Positions 7,377-14,435 of a stretch of 29,075 nucleotides of DNA are shown here, piece after piece. Both the position numbers and the translations under genes were made by a program. Position 1 is the first letter of the stretch; each line of letters begins with the position of its first letter. A model generated the notes under the pieces. The model was given only the letters and a program-made list of their open reading frames with translations, was not told the origin of the DNA and did no database searches. Source of the DNA: a virus; the IMG/VR virus record IMGVR_UViG_3300031654_000017, positions 1 to 29,075 of that record. One strand, given 5' to 3'.

Positions 7377-8789
7377 ATGTCAAATGTAATTCAATTTAAG
7401 AGAGGAGCAGTAGCAAGTATTCCTAACGGAGTAGCGGGAGAACCTTTATTTGCAACCGATACAAAAAAACTTTATATTAGTGATGGTTCAAATCCCCTGG
7501 GAGTGATCATGGATTCTTTATTAGGAGCACATTCTATTATTGCAGCAGTTTCTGATGATACCCCGGCTAAGGTAGATGTAGCAGAACAAAGAATATTAGG
7601 AAGAAAAACCGGAGGGAATATCGCAGCATTAACCGCAGCGGAGATTTTGACTATAATAAGTGTGGAATCCGGAGCAGATGTAACGGACTGGACAAATGTG
7701 GCAGCAGCTCTGGCAGCAGCAACCGGAGATGTAGCAATTAATTCTCAAAAAATAACAGGGATGGCAGATCCTGCAGCAGCGCAAGATGGAGCAACAAAAG
7801 CATATGTTGACAGCGTGGCCCAGGGGCTAAATGTTCATACAGCCTGTGTTATAGCGACAACAGAGGATATAACATTAGAAGATGAGCAAACTATCGATGG
7901 GGTATTATCTTCGGCAGATAGGATTCTGGTAAAAGATCAGACCGATCCTAAGAAAAATGGAATTTATGTATCGCAAGTGGGAGCATGGTCCAGGGCAGAA
8001 GATATGGATGCAGCCGCGGAAGTGGCGGGATCTTTTGTCTTTGTTACAAGTGGAACAGTCAACTCTAATACCGGTTGGGTCTGTACTAATGAGCCGGAAT
8101 CTGTTGTAGTAGATACGGATAATATTACTTTTAGTCAGTTTTCTGATGCAGGGTATATTGATGCAGGTACAGGACTGACTAAAACTGGAAATGTTTTGAG
8201 CGTTGTAACCGTACTTGAGGATTTAATCACTTTAGGAGCAGCTGAATCCGATGGACAATTTATTGTAGCCACCGGAGCGGGAGCATTTGCTTATGAAAGC
8301 GGAGCAACAGTTCTAGCATCCCTGGGATTAGATAATATAGTAAATACAAAAAATAAACTTGATGCAACCGTAGCACCAGTAGGAACAAATGATACTACTG
8401 AAGGATATAGTGTAAATTCGCATTGGATAGATGTTACAGCTGATAAAGCATATATTTGTCTTGATGATACAGAAGATAATGCAGTATGGACAGAGGTAAC
8501 ACAAGCTGGGAGTGTTATTGATACTCTTTTAGAATTAACAGATTTTCCGGCTAATTATACAGATGATGGAGGGAAAATACTTCGAGTAAATGTAGGAGAA
8601 GATGCCGTTGAGTTTGTGGAATTTGCAGCTACCTATTTAGAAGGAGCACCAACACAAGACCTGGCAACCAAAGCACCGACTTCTGAATGGGCTTATGATC
8701 ATGATGTAGCGACAACCGGAGTACATGGAGCTGGAGCAAATACTTTGTTACATTCAGCTTCAACCATTGATGGGGGAGCTTTTGCATAA
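7377..8789 (+). CDS. Tail fibre protein 1 (Mtd-N-like N-terminus, repeat-rich)
   Basis: 470 residues. The N-terminus has IQFKRG followed by GEPLFATDTKKLYISDG, matching the trimerising N-terminal module of major tropism determinant-type fibres; the next two fibre genes begin the same way. The middle has widespread phage fibre motifs: DGATKAYVDSVAQGLNVH, DRILVKDQ, NGIYV, AWSRAEDMDAAAEV, AGTGLTKTGN. Residues about 338-377 hold the TEGYSVNSHWI/AVWTEV module also present at 2946-3305. It ends GVHGAGANTLLHSAS. It lacks a lectin-fold variable region. A terminator hairpin follows. Confidence 0.85.
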   Translation: MSNVIQFKRGAVASIPNGVAGEPLFATDTKKLYISDGSNPLGVIMDSLLGAHSIIAAVSDDTPAKVDVAEQRILGRKTGGNIAALTAAEILTIISVESGADVTDWTNVAAALAAATGDVAINSQKITGMADPAAAQDGATKAYVDSVAQGLNVHTACVIATTEDITLEDEQTIDGVLSSADRILVKDQTDPKKNGIYVSQVGAWSRAEDMDAAAEVAGSFVFVTSGTVNSNTGWVCTNEPESVVVDTDNITFSQFSDAGYIDAGTGLTKTGNVLSVVTVLEDLITLGAAESDGQFIVATGAGAFAYESGATVLASLGLDNIVNTKNKLDATVAPVGTNDTTEGYSVNSHWIDVTADKAYICLDDTEDNAVWTEVTQAGSVIDTLLELTDFPANYTDDGGKILRVNVGEDAVEFVEFAATYLEGAPTQDLATKAPTSEWAYDHDVATTGVHGAGANTLLHSASTIDGGAFA

Positions 8790-8798
8790 CATTTAAAA

Positions 8799-8829
8799 AG
8801 GGGGAGTGAAAACTTCCCCTAATATTTTT
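8799..8829 (+). terminator. Rho-independent terminator after fibre gene 1
   Basis: AGGGGGAG (8799-8806) pairs with CTTCCCCT (8813-8820), 8 bp with one G-T, around loop TGAAAA, and is followed by AATATTTTT. It would stop or attenuate transcription before the coiled-coil gene and the DGR fibre, so those may be made at lower level than fibre 1. Confidence 0.8.
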
Positions 8830-8848
8830 AAAAAGGATGGGAAATAAA

Positions 8849-9418
8849 ATGGAAAAAGAACTTGATGGTGGCTCTTTTACAGCCAAAAAAGAAAATACAG
8901 TAAACCAAAAAGTAGAGGAGAATAAATTTATCACCGGTGAACCGAGCATGATAACGACTGATGAAGTTTTCGCTTTATTGGGGGAGCAAATGGTAAAAGC
9001 AAAGAATTGGTCAAAAATAGCTTTGGCCTGGAATAAGAATTTTACCGCTTTGAATAAAGGCATAACCCAAAGGGAACTACAAACAGCTTCGTTAAATAAA
9101 GAGAACCAGGGCTTAAAGGATTCTAATTCGAAGTATGTTTTGACTAACCAAAATCTGGATAAAAGAATAACAGAATTAAATTTACAGTCAAAAGAGAAGG
9201 ATAACAAACTTTATCTTTGTGAAAAATCCTATTCAGAATTAGAGAGAAAATATGATTTACTTGTAGGGCAAGAGGAAAATAGAAAAAAAATTATTTTAAA
9301 TTTGACAAAGGATAATAATAAATTAATAGGGGTTATAAAAGAGTTTGAAAGAGAACAGGATATACTAAAAGAAAAGTTATCAGCCAAAAGAAAAAAAGCT
9401 AAAAAAGTAAAGTCATAG
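8849..9418 (+). CDS. Coiled-coil protein between fibre genes
   Basis: 189 residues from the ATG at 8849. The in-frame ATG at 8837 has the terminator T-run and no ribosome site in front of it, while AAGGATG can serve the later start. A disordered N-terminus leads into FITGEPSMITTDEVFALL, then almost continuous coiled coil (about 70-180) and a lysine-rich tail. Position between two fibre genes suggests a fibre stalk, linker or folding chaperone. Function unproven. Confidence 0.65.
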   Translation: MEKELDGGSFTAKKENTVNQKVEENKFITGEPSMITTDEVFALLGEQMVKAKNWSKIALAWNKNFTALNKGITQRELQTASLNKENQGLKDSNSKYVLTNQNLDKRITELNLQSKEKDNKLYLCEKSYSELERKYDLLVGQEENRKKIILNLTKDNNKLIGVIKEFEREQDILKEKLSAKRKKAKKVKS

Positions 9419-9432
9419 ATTGGAGGTTTTAA

Positions 9433-10008
9433 ATGTCCAATATAATAAAATTTTTAAGAGGAGCGGAAGCGGATATCCCGGTATTAAACCAAGGTGAGCC
9501 AGCCTTCACAACCGATACTCATAAAGTATTTATAGGGGACGGAGCAGCGAATTATCAACTCGCTATGGTGGCAGATAAATTATCTGTCTTTGCCGCAACC
9601 ACTTCTGCCGAACTTGCAGGAGTTATAAGTGACGAAACAGGAAGCGGGTTATTGGTGTTTGGGACAAGTCCGACTATAACCACTCCAGTCATTAACCATA
9701 AAGTTACAGCAAAAACAACGACTGCAACTTTAAATATAGCGGAGTCGGGGCTTATTACCGTAATTGCTGCAAGTGGCTATACTATACTTTTACCGACCGC
9801 TGTAGGCAATTCTGGAATTGTTTTTACTATAAAGAAAACTGATGATAATGCCAATCTTATCACTATAGACGGTGATGGAACAGAAACTATAGATGGAGCT
9901 TTAACATATACAGATATTAACTATCAGTATGCGTATGTAATTATTGTTTCAGATAATGCTAATTGGCTAATCATTGGAGAATCAACTGTGAAAGGAGGTA
10001 CTTTTTAA
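9433..10008 (+). CDS. Tail fibre protein 2 (Mtd-N-like module plus beta module)
   Basis: 191 residues, ribosome site TTGGAGGT. N-terminus MSNIIKFLRGAEADIP then GEPAFTTDTHKVFIGDG is the same module that starts genes 7377 and 10008. The C-terminal half (NIAESGLITVIAAS to IDGALTYTDINY) is a relative of the module in the 6895-7350 protein. The stop overlaps the next start as TAATG. It is probably a short fibre or an adaptor that co-assembles with the DGR-diversified fibre. Confidence 0.75.
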   Translation: MSNIIKFLRGAEADIPVLNQGEPAFTTDTHKVFIGDGAANYQLAMVADKLSVFAATTSAELAGVISDETGSGLLVFGTSPTITTPVINHKVTAKTTTATLNIAESGLITVIAASGYTILLPTAVGNSGIVFTIKKTDDNANLITIDGDGTETIDGALTYTDINYQYAYVIIVSDNANWLIIGESTVKGGTF

Positions 10009-11651
10009 TGGGTAAAATAATATTTAAACAAGGGCTTGAAATTAATCTACCAGTGTTAGATAGCGGTGAAGGTGGCTGGCTTACTGATAAACATAAATTT
10101 TATATTGGCGATGGGAGTATAAATCATTTAATTGGTGGTAGTGCTGTAAATTTAATTGGCGTTGCTGGTGCTGCTGGATTTGGAGTAGGAATTGCTCCAG
10201 CAGGGAACGTACCTGTAGGCATGATACCATTAGCGGGTTATCAAGACCCTCTTGACGATAATTACGGGAATTATCAATATCGTGATGGTAGCGTAATGGT
10301 GTGGATACCTAAATTCTATTACAAAATTTCTACTAATACAATAACTATAAAAGGAATAGATACTTATTCGACTACCACACTTGCTAACGCAGATGGGTAT
10401 GCTTTACATCGTGTCTTTATAGATGGTGGAGTAGAAAAAGACGGATTTTTTGTAGATAAATATATGATTTCTAAAAATGCTTGGGGATCAGGATATATTG
10501 GAAGTTCTCTCAAAAATGGACTACCTATATCAACTGCCTCAGCTCATAATCCTATAGCAGATTTAACCGCTTGTGCAGGAAATTACTATTACGAAATGAT
10601 AAAGGCTGCCCATGCTCGAGACGGTGTGGATGGAGCTGAAAACGCAAATTCAATCTTCTTTTGTTGTTCAAGATTTATTTATGCGGCGCTGGCTGTGTTG
10701 GCGCTTGCTCACGCTCAGGCTTCGAGTGCTACTACTTATTGTGCTTGGTATAACGCTACTTATAATTATCCGAAAGGTTGTAATAATAATGTTCTAAAAG
10801 ATGTTGATGATAATGAAGTGACCTACATAACTGATGGTTATAGCAATTGTGGTAAGACTGGTTCAGGGACTCCTTTTGCCAAAACTACTCATAACGGACA
10901 GAATTGCGGAGTAGCAGACCTAAATGGTTTAATGTATGAAATTTCTATTGGAGCAACCTGTATAGCAGCAACAATGGCAATAACAGGAGCTTCCAAAGCT
11001 GACCCTTGTGTTATCACGGTAGCTAATACAGCTGCACTTACTACAGGCGATATGATAATGATAACTGCTGTAGTCGGAATGACACAATTAAACTATAAAT
11101 TATATAAGATTACTGTCATCGATGGGACAACATTTTCCCTTGACGATATAAATTCAGGTGGATATACAGACTATGGTTCAGCCGGGACAATAACTTATGG
11201 AACTTTTTATGTGGCAAAATCTGCAACCGCAATGAAAAATTTTACTTCTGGAAACGCTGCAGCAACTGACCATTGGGGAGCAACAGGATGTGCTGCTATG
11301 ATGGACGCTTTATCTGCCGCAACAGTAGCAAGTATGTTTAAGTCTGGAAATGTTCTTGGAATGAAATATGGAAGTGGTGCTAACCAGGTATTAGACGAGG
11401 CAATCAGTGGTGAAAATTGGGTGAAAACAGGGTTAGGTGCAATAAAATCTGGTGCTGTTGTTGACGAAACTGGGACTAACCAATTCGGGAAAGATTATTA
11501 CTATCAATTTATAAAGAATGAACTCTATTTGCCCTCTTGCGGCCACTGGGCTAACTCTACGCTTGCGGGAGTTTGGGCTATTGATTGGAGTGACGCTCGG
11601 ACGGACTCTAAAGATTATGTCTCGGGTCGCTTTGCCTGCTACCCTGCGTAA
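10008..11651 (+). CDS. DGR-diversified tail fibre / receptor-binding protein (C-type lectin fold)
   Basis: 547 residues from the ATG at 10008 (AAAGGAGGT 9 bases upstream; a longer frame from 9963 overlaps gene 9433 and was rejected). Residues 1-45 are a short Mtd-N-like module (GEGGWLTDKHKFYIGDG). About 90 to the end is a formylglycine-generating-enzyme-type lectin fold: VMVWIPKFYYK, FFVDKYMIS, SRFIYAALAVLALAHAQAS, CAWYN, YPKGCNNN, TTHNGQNCGVADLNGLMYE. It is interrupted at about 322-398 by a phage FCCH-like beta insert (CVITVANTAALTTGD). The final 40 residues (506-545) are the variable region, ending VSGRFACYPA. Adenine-directed mutagenesis by the downstream reverse transcriptase would vary receptor specificity. 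Confidence 0.9.
   Translation: MGKIIFKQGLEINLPVLDSGEGGWLTDKHKFYIGDGSINHLIGGSAVNLIGVAGAAGFGVGIAPAGNVPVGMIPLAGYQDPLDDNYGNYQYRDGSVMVWIPKFYYKISTNTITIKGIDTYSTTTLANADGYALHRVFIDGGVEKDGFFVDKYMISKNAWGSGYIGSSLKNGLPISTASAHNPIADLTACAGNYYYEMIKAAHARDGVDGAENANSIFFCCSRFIYAALAVLALAHAQASSATTYCAWYNATYNYPKGCNNNVLKDVDDNEVTYITDGYSNCGKTGSGTPFAKTTHNGQNCGVADLNGLMYEISIGATCIAATMAITGASKADPCVITVANTAALTTGDMIMITAVVGMTQLNYKLYKITVIDGTTFSLDDINSGGYTDYGSAGTITYGTFYVAKSATAMKNFTSGNAAATDHWGATGCAAMMDALSAATVASMFKSGNVLGMKYGSGANQVLDEAISGENWVKTGLGAIKSGAVVDETGTNQFGKDYYYQFIKNELYLPSCGHWANSTLAGVWAIDWSDARTDSKDYVSGRFACYPA
11522..11641 (+). repeat. DGR variable region (VR)
   Basis: 120 bases aligning without gaps to the template at 12077-12196 (offset 555). 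There are 25 mismatches: 22 at template adenines (10 to C, 8 to G, 4 to T; 22 of 39 adenines changed) and 3 elsewhere. The longest identical block near the 3' end, ATGTCTCGGGTCGCTTTG (11617-11634), is where the initiation-of-mutagenic-homing site is expected. The VR stops 8 bases before the stop codon of the lectin-fold gene. Confidence 0.95.
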
Positions 11652-11677
11652 TTGTGTGAGGTGAGTGATAACGAACG

Positions 11678-12070
11678 ATGAAAATAGCAAAAGGTGAGGT
11701 GGTGTTTTATAGGAAATATATCGAGCTTGTAAAATTGCTGAATATATATCTGAATCATTTTCCAAAGTTTGAAAAGTATGCTCTGGCAAACAGAATGAGA
11801 AATACAGCATACGAAATATACGATTTAATTGTAGAAGGTGAAAAAAGATATTACAAAAAAACAGCATTAACGAAATTAGACATAACACACGAGCAGTTAA
11901 GAATGCAATTATTTCTTGCTTACGAATTAGGATATTTCAGATTTAAAGACGGCAAGGAAGAGGACAAAGACCCTACAATATTAGAAGGACATAGATATTC
12001 AGCAATCAGTTTATTAGTAGATGAACTTGGTAAGATGATAGGTGCTTGGATGAAAAAGATAGATGGGTAA
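11678..12070 (+). CDS. avd: DGR accessory variability determinant (Avd)
   Basis: 130 residues, all-helical, the right length for Avd. Family-like features are an N-terminal YRKYIELVKLLNIYLNHFPK helix, a second helix with RMRNTAYEIYDLI, LDITHEQLRMQLFLAYELGY, and the closing LGKMIGAWMKKI, comparable to the end of phage BPP-1 Avd. Avd forms a positively charged barrel that binds the reverse transcriptase and template RNA. The gene lies between the VR and TR, the classic order. The ribosome site for 11678 is weak; GTG at 11699 or 11702, after AAAGGTGAGG, is an alternative start. Confidence 0.85.
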   Translation: MKIAKGEVVFYRKYIELVKLLNIYLNHFPKFEKYALANRMRNTAYEIYDLIVEGEKRYYKKTALTKLDITHEQLRMQLFLAYELGYFRFKDGKEEDKDPTILEGHRYSAISLLVDELGKMIGAWMKKIDG

Positions 12071-12076
12071 TATATT

Positions 12077-12196
12077 AAAATGTTTGCAATCTTGCGGCAA
12101 CTGGAATAACTCTACGAATGCAGGAGTTTGGAATATTAATTGGAATAACTATCGGACGAACTCTAACGATAATGTCTCGGGTCGCTTTGACTACAA
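12077..12196 (+). repeat. DGR template repeat (TR)
   Basis: Begins 6 bases after the avd stop. It is the invariant copy of the VR with 39 adenines. Read in the VR frame it holds a dozen AAY asparagine codons (SCGNWNNSTNAGVWNINWNN), the hallmark of templates built so that adenine mutagenesis gives many residues without stop codons. Transcribed, it is the RNA copied by the reverse transcriptase at 12316-13332. The 64-codon frame through it (12063-12257) is treated as non-coding. Confidence 0.95.
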
Positions 12197-12249
12197 TTTC
12201 ACCTCAAAACCCTTAAAGGGTACAGTGGAATTGCAGGGATATATTATCC
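12195..12249 (+). ncRNA. Structured spacer RNA 3' of the TR
   Basis: Directly after the TR, AATTTCAC (12195-12202) pairs with GTGGAATT (12225-12232), 8 bp with one G-T, enclosing ACCCTT-A-AAGGGT (12209-12221). A second hairpin, GGATA-TAT-TATCC, lies at 12237-12249. In phage BPP-1 the spacer downstream of TR is required for template-primed cDNA synthesis with the RT-Avd complex; this conserved placement suggests the same role here. Helices were read by eye. Confidence 0.55.
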
Positions 12250-12315
12250 AGCCTTAGGCGAAATATTAAAGTATCTTCTTTTTAGTAGGAGAAGACCGAA
12301 AATCAGGAGTTATAT

Positions 12316-13332
12316 ATGAAAAGAATCGGAAAATTATTTGAAAAAGCATTCAGCAGAGAAAATCTATATGAAGCATATCTTGATGCCAGAAAAGGCAAAC
12401 GCAAAAAATGTGCTTGCTTTTTATTTGAGAAAAATCTCGGAGCAAATTTAGAAGAACTATACCAAAACATACATAGTAACAGTTATGAACCAGAACCTTA
12501 TTTTAAGTTTTATGTTTACGAACCTAAAAAGAGGATTATATATGCTCCTGCCTTTAAAGACATTGTAGTACAGCATGCTATTTATAGAATAATACGCCCT
12601 ATATTCGATAAGACTTTTATAAACACGTCTTTTGGTTGCAGGAAGGGATACGGAACGCATAGAGCAAGTAGGTATGCTCAAAAGGCACTCAGGCAATACG
12701 ATAAAGAACTTTATACTCTAAAACTTGATATAAGAAAATATTTTTATTCAATCAATAGGGGAATATTAAGAAAATTAATTGAGAGAAAAATAAAGGATAA
12801 AAAATTTGTGGATATATTGATGACATTTGCAATCTATGAAGACCCGATAGGGATACCAATAGGGAATTTACTTAGCCAAATTTATGCCCTGATATATATG
12901 AATCCACTTGACCATTATGTTAAGAGGATACTAAAAGTTAAATATTACGTTAGATATGTTGATGATTTTATTCTGTTTGGCTTAACAAGGGATAAGTGTT
13001 TTGAATATAAATATTTAATAATTATTTATCTAAAAGATAATTTGCATCTTATTCTATCGAAATTCACTATACAAAAGATAAAAAAAGGAGTTAACTTCGT
13101 AGGATACAGAACCTGGCAAAGTTATAAATTAATAAGAAAATATAGTTTATGTAATTTTAAGAGAAGTGTTAAGAATGGAAAATTACAATCTATTATATCG
13201 CTTTTGGGACACGCTAAAGATACTTTATCTTTAAAGCATATGTTAAAGATTATAAAGGAGATGAATAAATATGCCAAAAATATACAAATACCGAAAAGTT
13301 ACCTCAAAATATACAACCTATACAGCCATTGA
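12316..13332 (+). CDS. DGR reverse transcriptase
   Basis: 338 residues, ribosome site CAGGAGT. RT motifs in order: KRIIYAPAFKDIVVQHAIY (about 72-90), LKLDIRKYFYSI with catalytic D138 (motif 3), GIPIGNLLSQIYA (179-191) with the IGxxxSQ form that distinguishes DGR enzymes from retron and group II RTs (QGxxxSP), YVRYVDDFILFG with D216/D217 (motif 5), and VNFVGYRTW (259-267). It copies TR RNA with low fidelity at adenines. No maturase or nuclease domain. Its last 62 bases overlap the next gene. Confidence 0.95.
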   Translation: MKRIGKLFEKAFSRENLYEAYLDARKGKRKKCACFLFEKNLGANLEELYQNIHSNSYEPEPYFKFYVYEPKKRIIYAPAFKDIVVQHAIYRIIRPIFDKTFINTSFGCRKGYGTHRASRYAQKALRQYDKELYTLKLDIRKYFYSINRGILRKLIERKIKDKKFVDILMTFAIYEDPIGIPIGNLLSQIYALIYMNPLDHYVKRILKVKYYVRYVDDFILFGLTRDKCFEYKYLIIIYLKDNLHLILSKFTIQKIKKGVNFVGYRTWQSYKLIRKYSLCNFKRSVKNGKLQSIISLLGHAKDTLSLKHMLKIIKEMNKYAKNIQIPKSYLKIYNLYSH

Positions 13333-13720
13333 TAATGGAGAAGAGGATAAGAAGATTACTGAGCTTTGTACTATCAATGGTGATACTTATATATCCGTTC
13401 CTGATGATTTAGTTTTACCTGGACAACCTAAACAAATATCTTTAACTCCTGTAATTACGACAGACGAACTAAAAGGACAGATAGAAAAGGTATCTCCACA
13501 TATACAACTAATAAAAAAACGTGTAAGGGAAAAGATAATGGAGAAATATTCTATCGAAGATGAACTAAAGATTATACGGAATAAGATTAATGGTGTAGAT
13601 GTAGAAAAGTATACAGAATATAACGCTTATGTTGAGAGTTGTGTTGTAGAAGGGAAAGTTAAAAAAGCAGAGCTAATTACAGAGAAGGTAGTAGAGCCGA
13701 TTAAGGAGGAGATAATATAA
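13271..13720 (+). CDS. Accessory virion protein after the DGR (unknown)
   Basis: 149 residues, starting inside the RT gene with AAAGGAG 10 bases upstream, so translation is probably coupled to the RT. It contains VPDDLVLPGQPKQISLTPVI, then SPHIQLIKKRVREKIMEKYS and DELKIIRNKI, then a YNAYVESCVVEGK segment near the end. The overall look is that of small conserved tail or fibre-accessory proteins. The 62-base overlap suggests the DGR genes were placed into an existing structural operon. Function unknown. Confidence 0.7.
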   Translation: MPKIYKYRKVTSKYTTYTAIDNGEEDKKITELCTINGDTYISVPDDLVLPGQPKQISLTPVITTDELKGQIEKVSPHIQLIKKRVREKIMEKYSIEDELKIIRNKINGVDVEKYTEYNAYVESCVVEGKVKKAELITEKVVEPIKEEII

Positions 13721-13950
13721 CAATAATTTGTAGATTCGATAAAGTGGGAGCGGGATTCGATGTAGGGGTATTTGATTATATATTTCTGCAGGCCACGCTC
13801 GGAATCATAAGTACCGAAACAGCTTTAAGAATTATAGAAAATATGACAGGTTTAGATATTACCAGGAATCAGAGCAACCTGGGAATAATAGAAAACCAGA
13901 CAGAACCGGGGATTATAAGAAATAATACCATTTTGAATATTATAAGATAA
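13717..13950 (+). CDS. Small phage protein, probable AUA start
   Basis: The frame is open from within the preceding gene. A strong AGGAGG (13704-13709) stands 7 bases before an ATA codon at 13717 that overlaps the previous stop as ATAA. Starting there gives TIICRFDKVGAGFDVGVFDY; the first ordinary start, GTG at 13744, would cut this off and has no ribosome site. The C-terminus has repeats of I-I-x-N (LRIIENMTG, LGIIENQTE, PGIIRNNT). 77 residues from ATA, 68 from GTG. Function unknown; likely virion-associated. Confidence 0.6.
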   Translation: MTIICRFDKVGAGFDVGVFDYIFLQATLGIISTETALRIIENMTGLDITRNQSNLGIIENQTEPGIIRNNTILNIIR

Positions 13951-13962
13951 GGAGAGAATAAA

Positions 13963-14259
13963 ATGACAGAAAAGTATTTGATTAGGGATACAATAAGATT
14001 TACTGCTTCTATTGTCAATCTTGATGGAGAAGTGGATATTCCAGATGTAGTCACCGTTACAGTTTATCAACGAGATGGCACAAAAATATTAGATAAGGCA
14101 AATGCAATAGCATCTGATGTTTTAGGTGAATATTATTATGATTGGAAAATTGATGGGACAGAAGAAACACCATTGGTTAAGGCTTGCGATCTTATTGTGG
14201 TTTGGGATTTTGCTGAACAGAAAAAAAGAATGGAATTTCTTGTGATTCCAGAAGTATAA
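13963..14259 (+). CDS. Small Ig-like/beta-sandwich virion accessory protein
   Basis: 98 residues, ribosome site AAGGAG. The strands (DTIRFTASIVNLDGEVDIPD, VTVTVYQRDGTKILD, GEYYYDWKI, CDLIVVWDF, RMEFLVI) make one compact beta-sandwich, like the N-terminal domains of BppU-type baseplate or head-fibre accessory proteins. Last gene of the late block before the promoter at 14261. Confidence 0.7.
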   Translation: MTEKYLIRDTIRFTASIVNLDGEVDIPDVVTVTVYQRDGTKILDKANAIASDVLGEYYYDWKIDGTEETPLVKACDLIVVWDFAEQKKRMEFLVIPEV

Positions 14260-14260
14260 T

Positions 14261-14289
14261 TTGATAAAGAAGTCTTTATATGGTATAAT
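14261..14289 (+). promoter_or_regulatory. Strong sigma70-type promoter for a small RNA
   Basis: TTGATA (14261-14266), a 17-base spacer, and a perfect TATAAT (14284-14289) preceded by TGG, an extended -10. This is the closest to consensus I see in the window. Predicted start of transcription is about 14296, with no open frame before the terminator ending at 14421. Confidence 0.8.
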
Positions 14290-14295
14290 TATTGA

Positions 14296-14421
14296 AGAAA
14301 AAAGCAAACAGAATTAATGGTCTATTTTTATTTTAAATATATAGACAGGGAAAAGAGAATAATTTCTAAACAAAATTAGACCTTTGTTTAGCTGTTTGCT
14401 ACTCTTTTCCCTGTTTTTTTT
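14296..14421 (+). ncRNA. Autonomous pseudoknotted small RNA (about 125 nt), undescribed
   Basis: Between its own promoter and a U-tract lie four perfect helices: A, AGCAAACAG (14303-14311) with CTGTTTGCT (14392-14400); D, GGTCTA (14319-14324) with TAGACC (14377-14382); B, ACAGGGAAAAGAG (14345-14357) with CTCTTTTCCCTGT (14402-14414); C, CTAAACAAA (14366-14374) with TTTGTTTAG (14383-14391). B crosses A, and D pairs into the loop of C, so the fold is interlocked or the helices are alternatives. The 3' strands of C, A and B are consecutive, suggesting coaxial stacking. No coding frame. It may be a regulatory RNA, a protein-binding RNA, or a switch controlling the HNH gene. Confidence 0.75.
14345..14421 (+). 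terminator. Intrinsic terminator of the small RNA
   Basis: A 13-bp perfect stem, ACAGGGAAAAGAG with CTCTTTTCCCTGT, runs into eight Ts (14414-14421). The loop is unusually long (44 bases) because it contains helix C and the 3' strand of helix A. It separates the small RNA from the HNH gene 15 bases downstream. Confidence 0.75.
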
Positions 14422-14435
14422 ATAGGGGTAAACTT

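Noticed and set aside
8629-9207. 192-codon minus-strand frame
   Set aside because: Lies opposite the fibre and coiled-coil genes, has no ribosome site and looks like a composition shadow.
11433-11888. 151-codon minus-strand frame across VR and avd
   Set aside because: Opposes two well-supported genes and would be disrupted by DGR mutagenesis; no start signal.
12063-12257. 64-codon frame across the template repeat
   Set aside because: It exists only because the TR copies coding sequence from the fibre gene; ATG lies inside avd without a proper ribosome site. Treated as non-coding template.
12316-13332. Retron or group II intron reverse transcriptase
   Set aside because: IGxxxSQ motif, neighbouring avd and matched TR/VR identify a DGR enzyme; no msr/msd or maturase domain.
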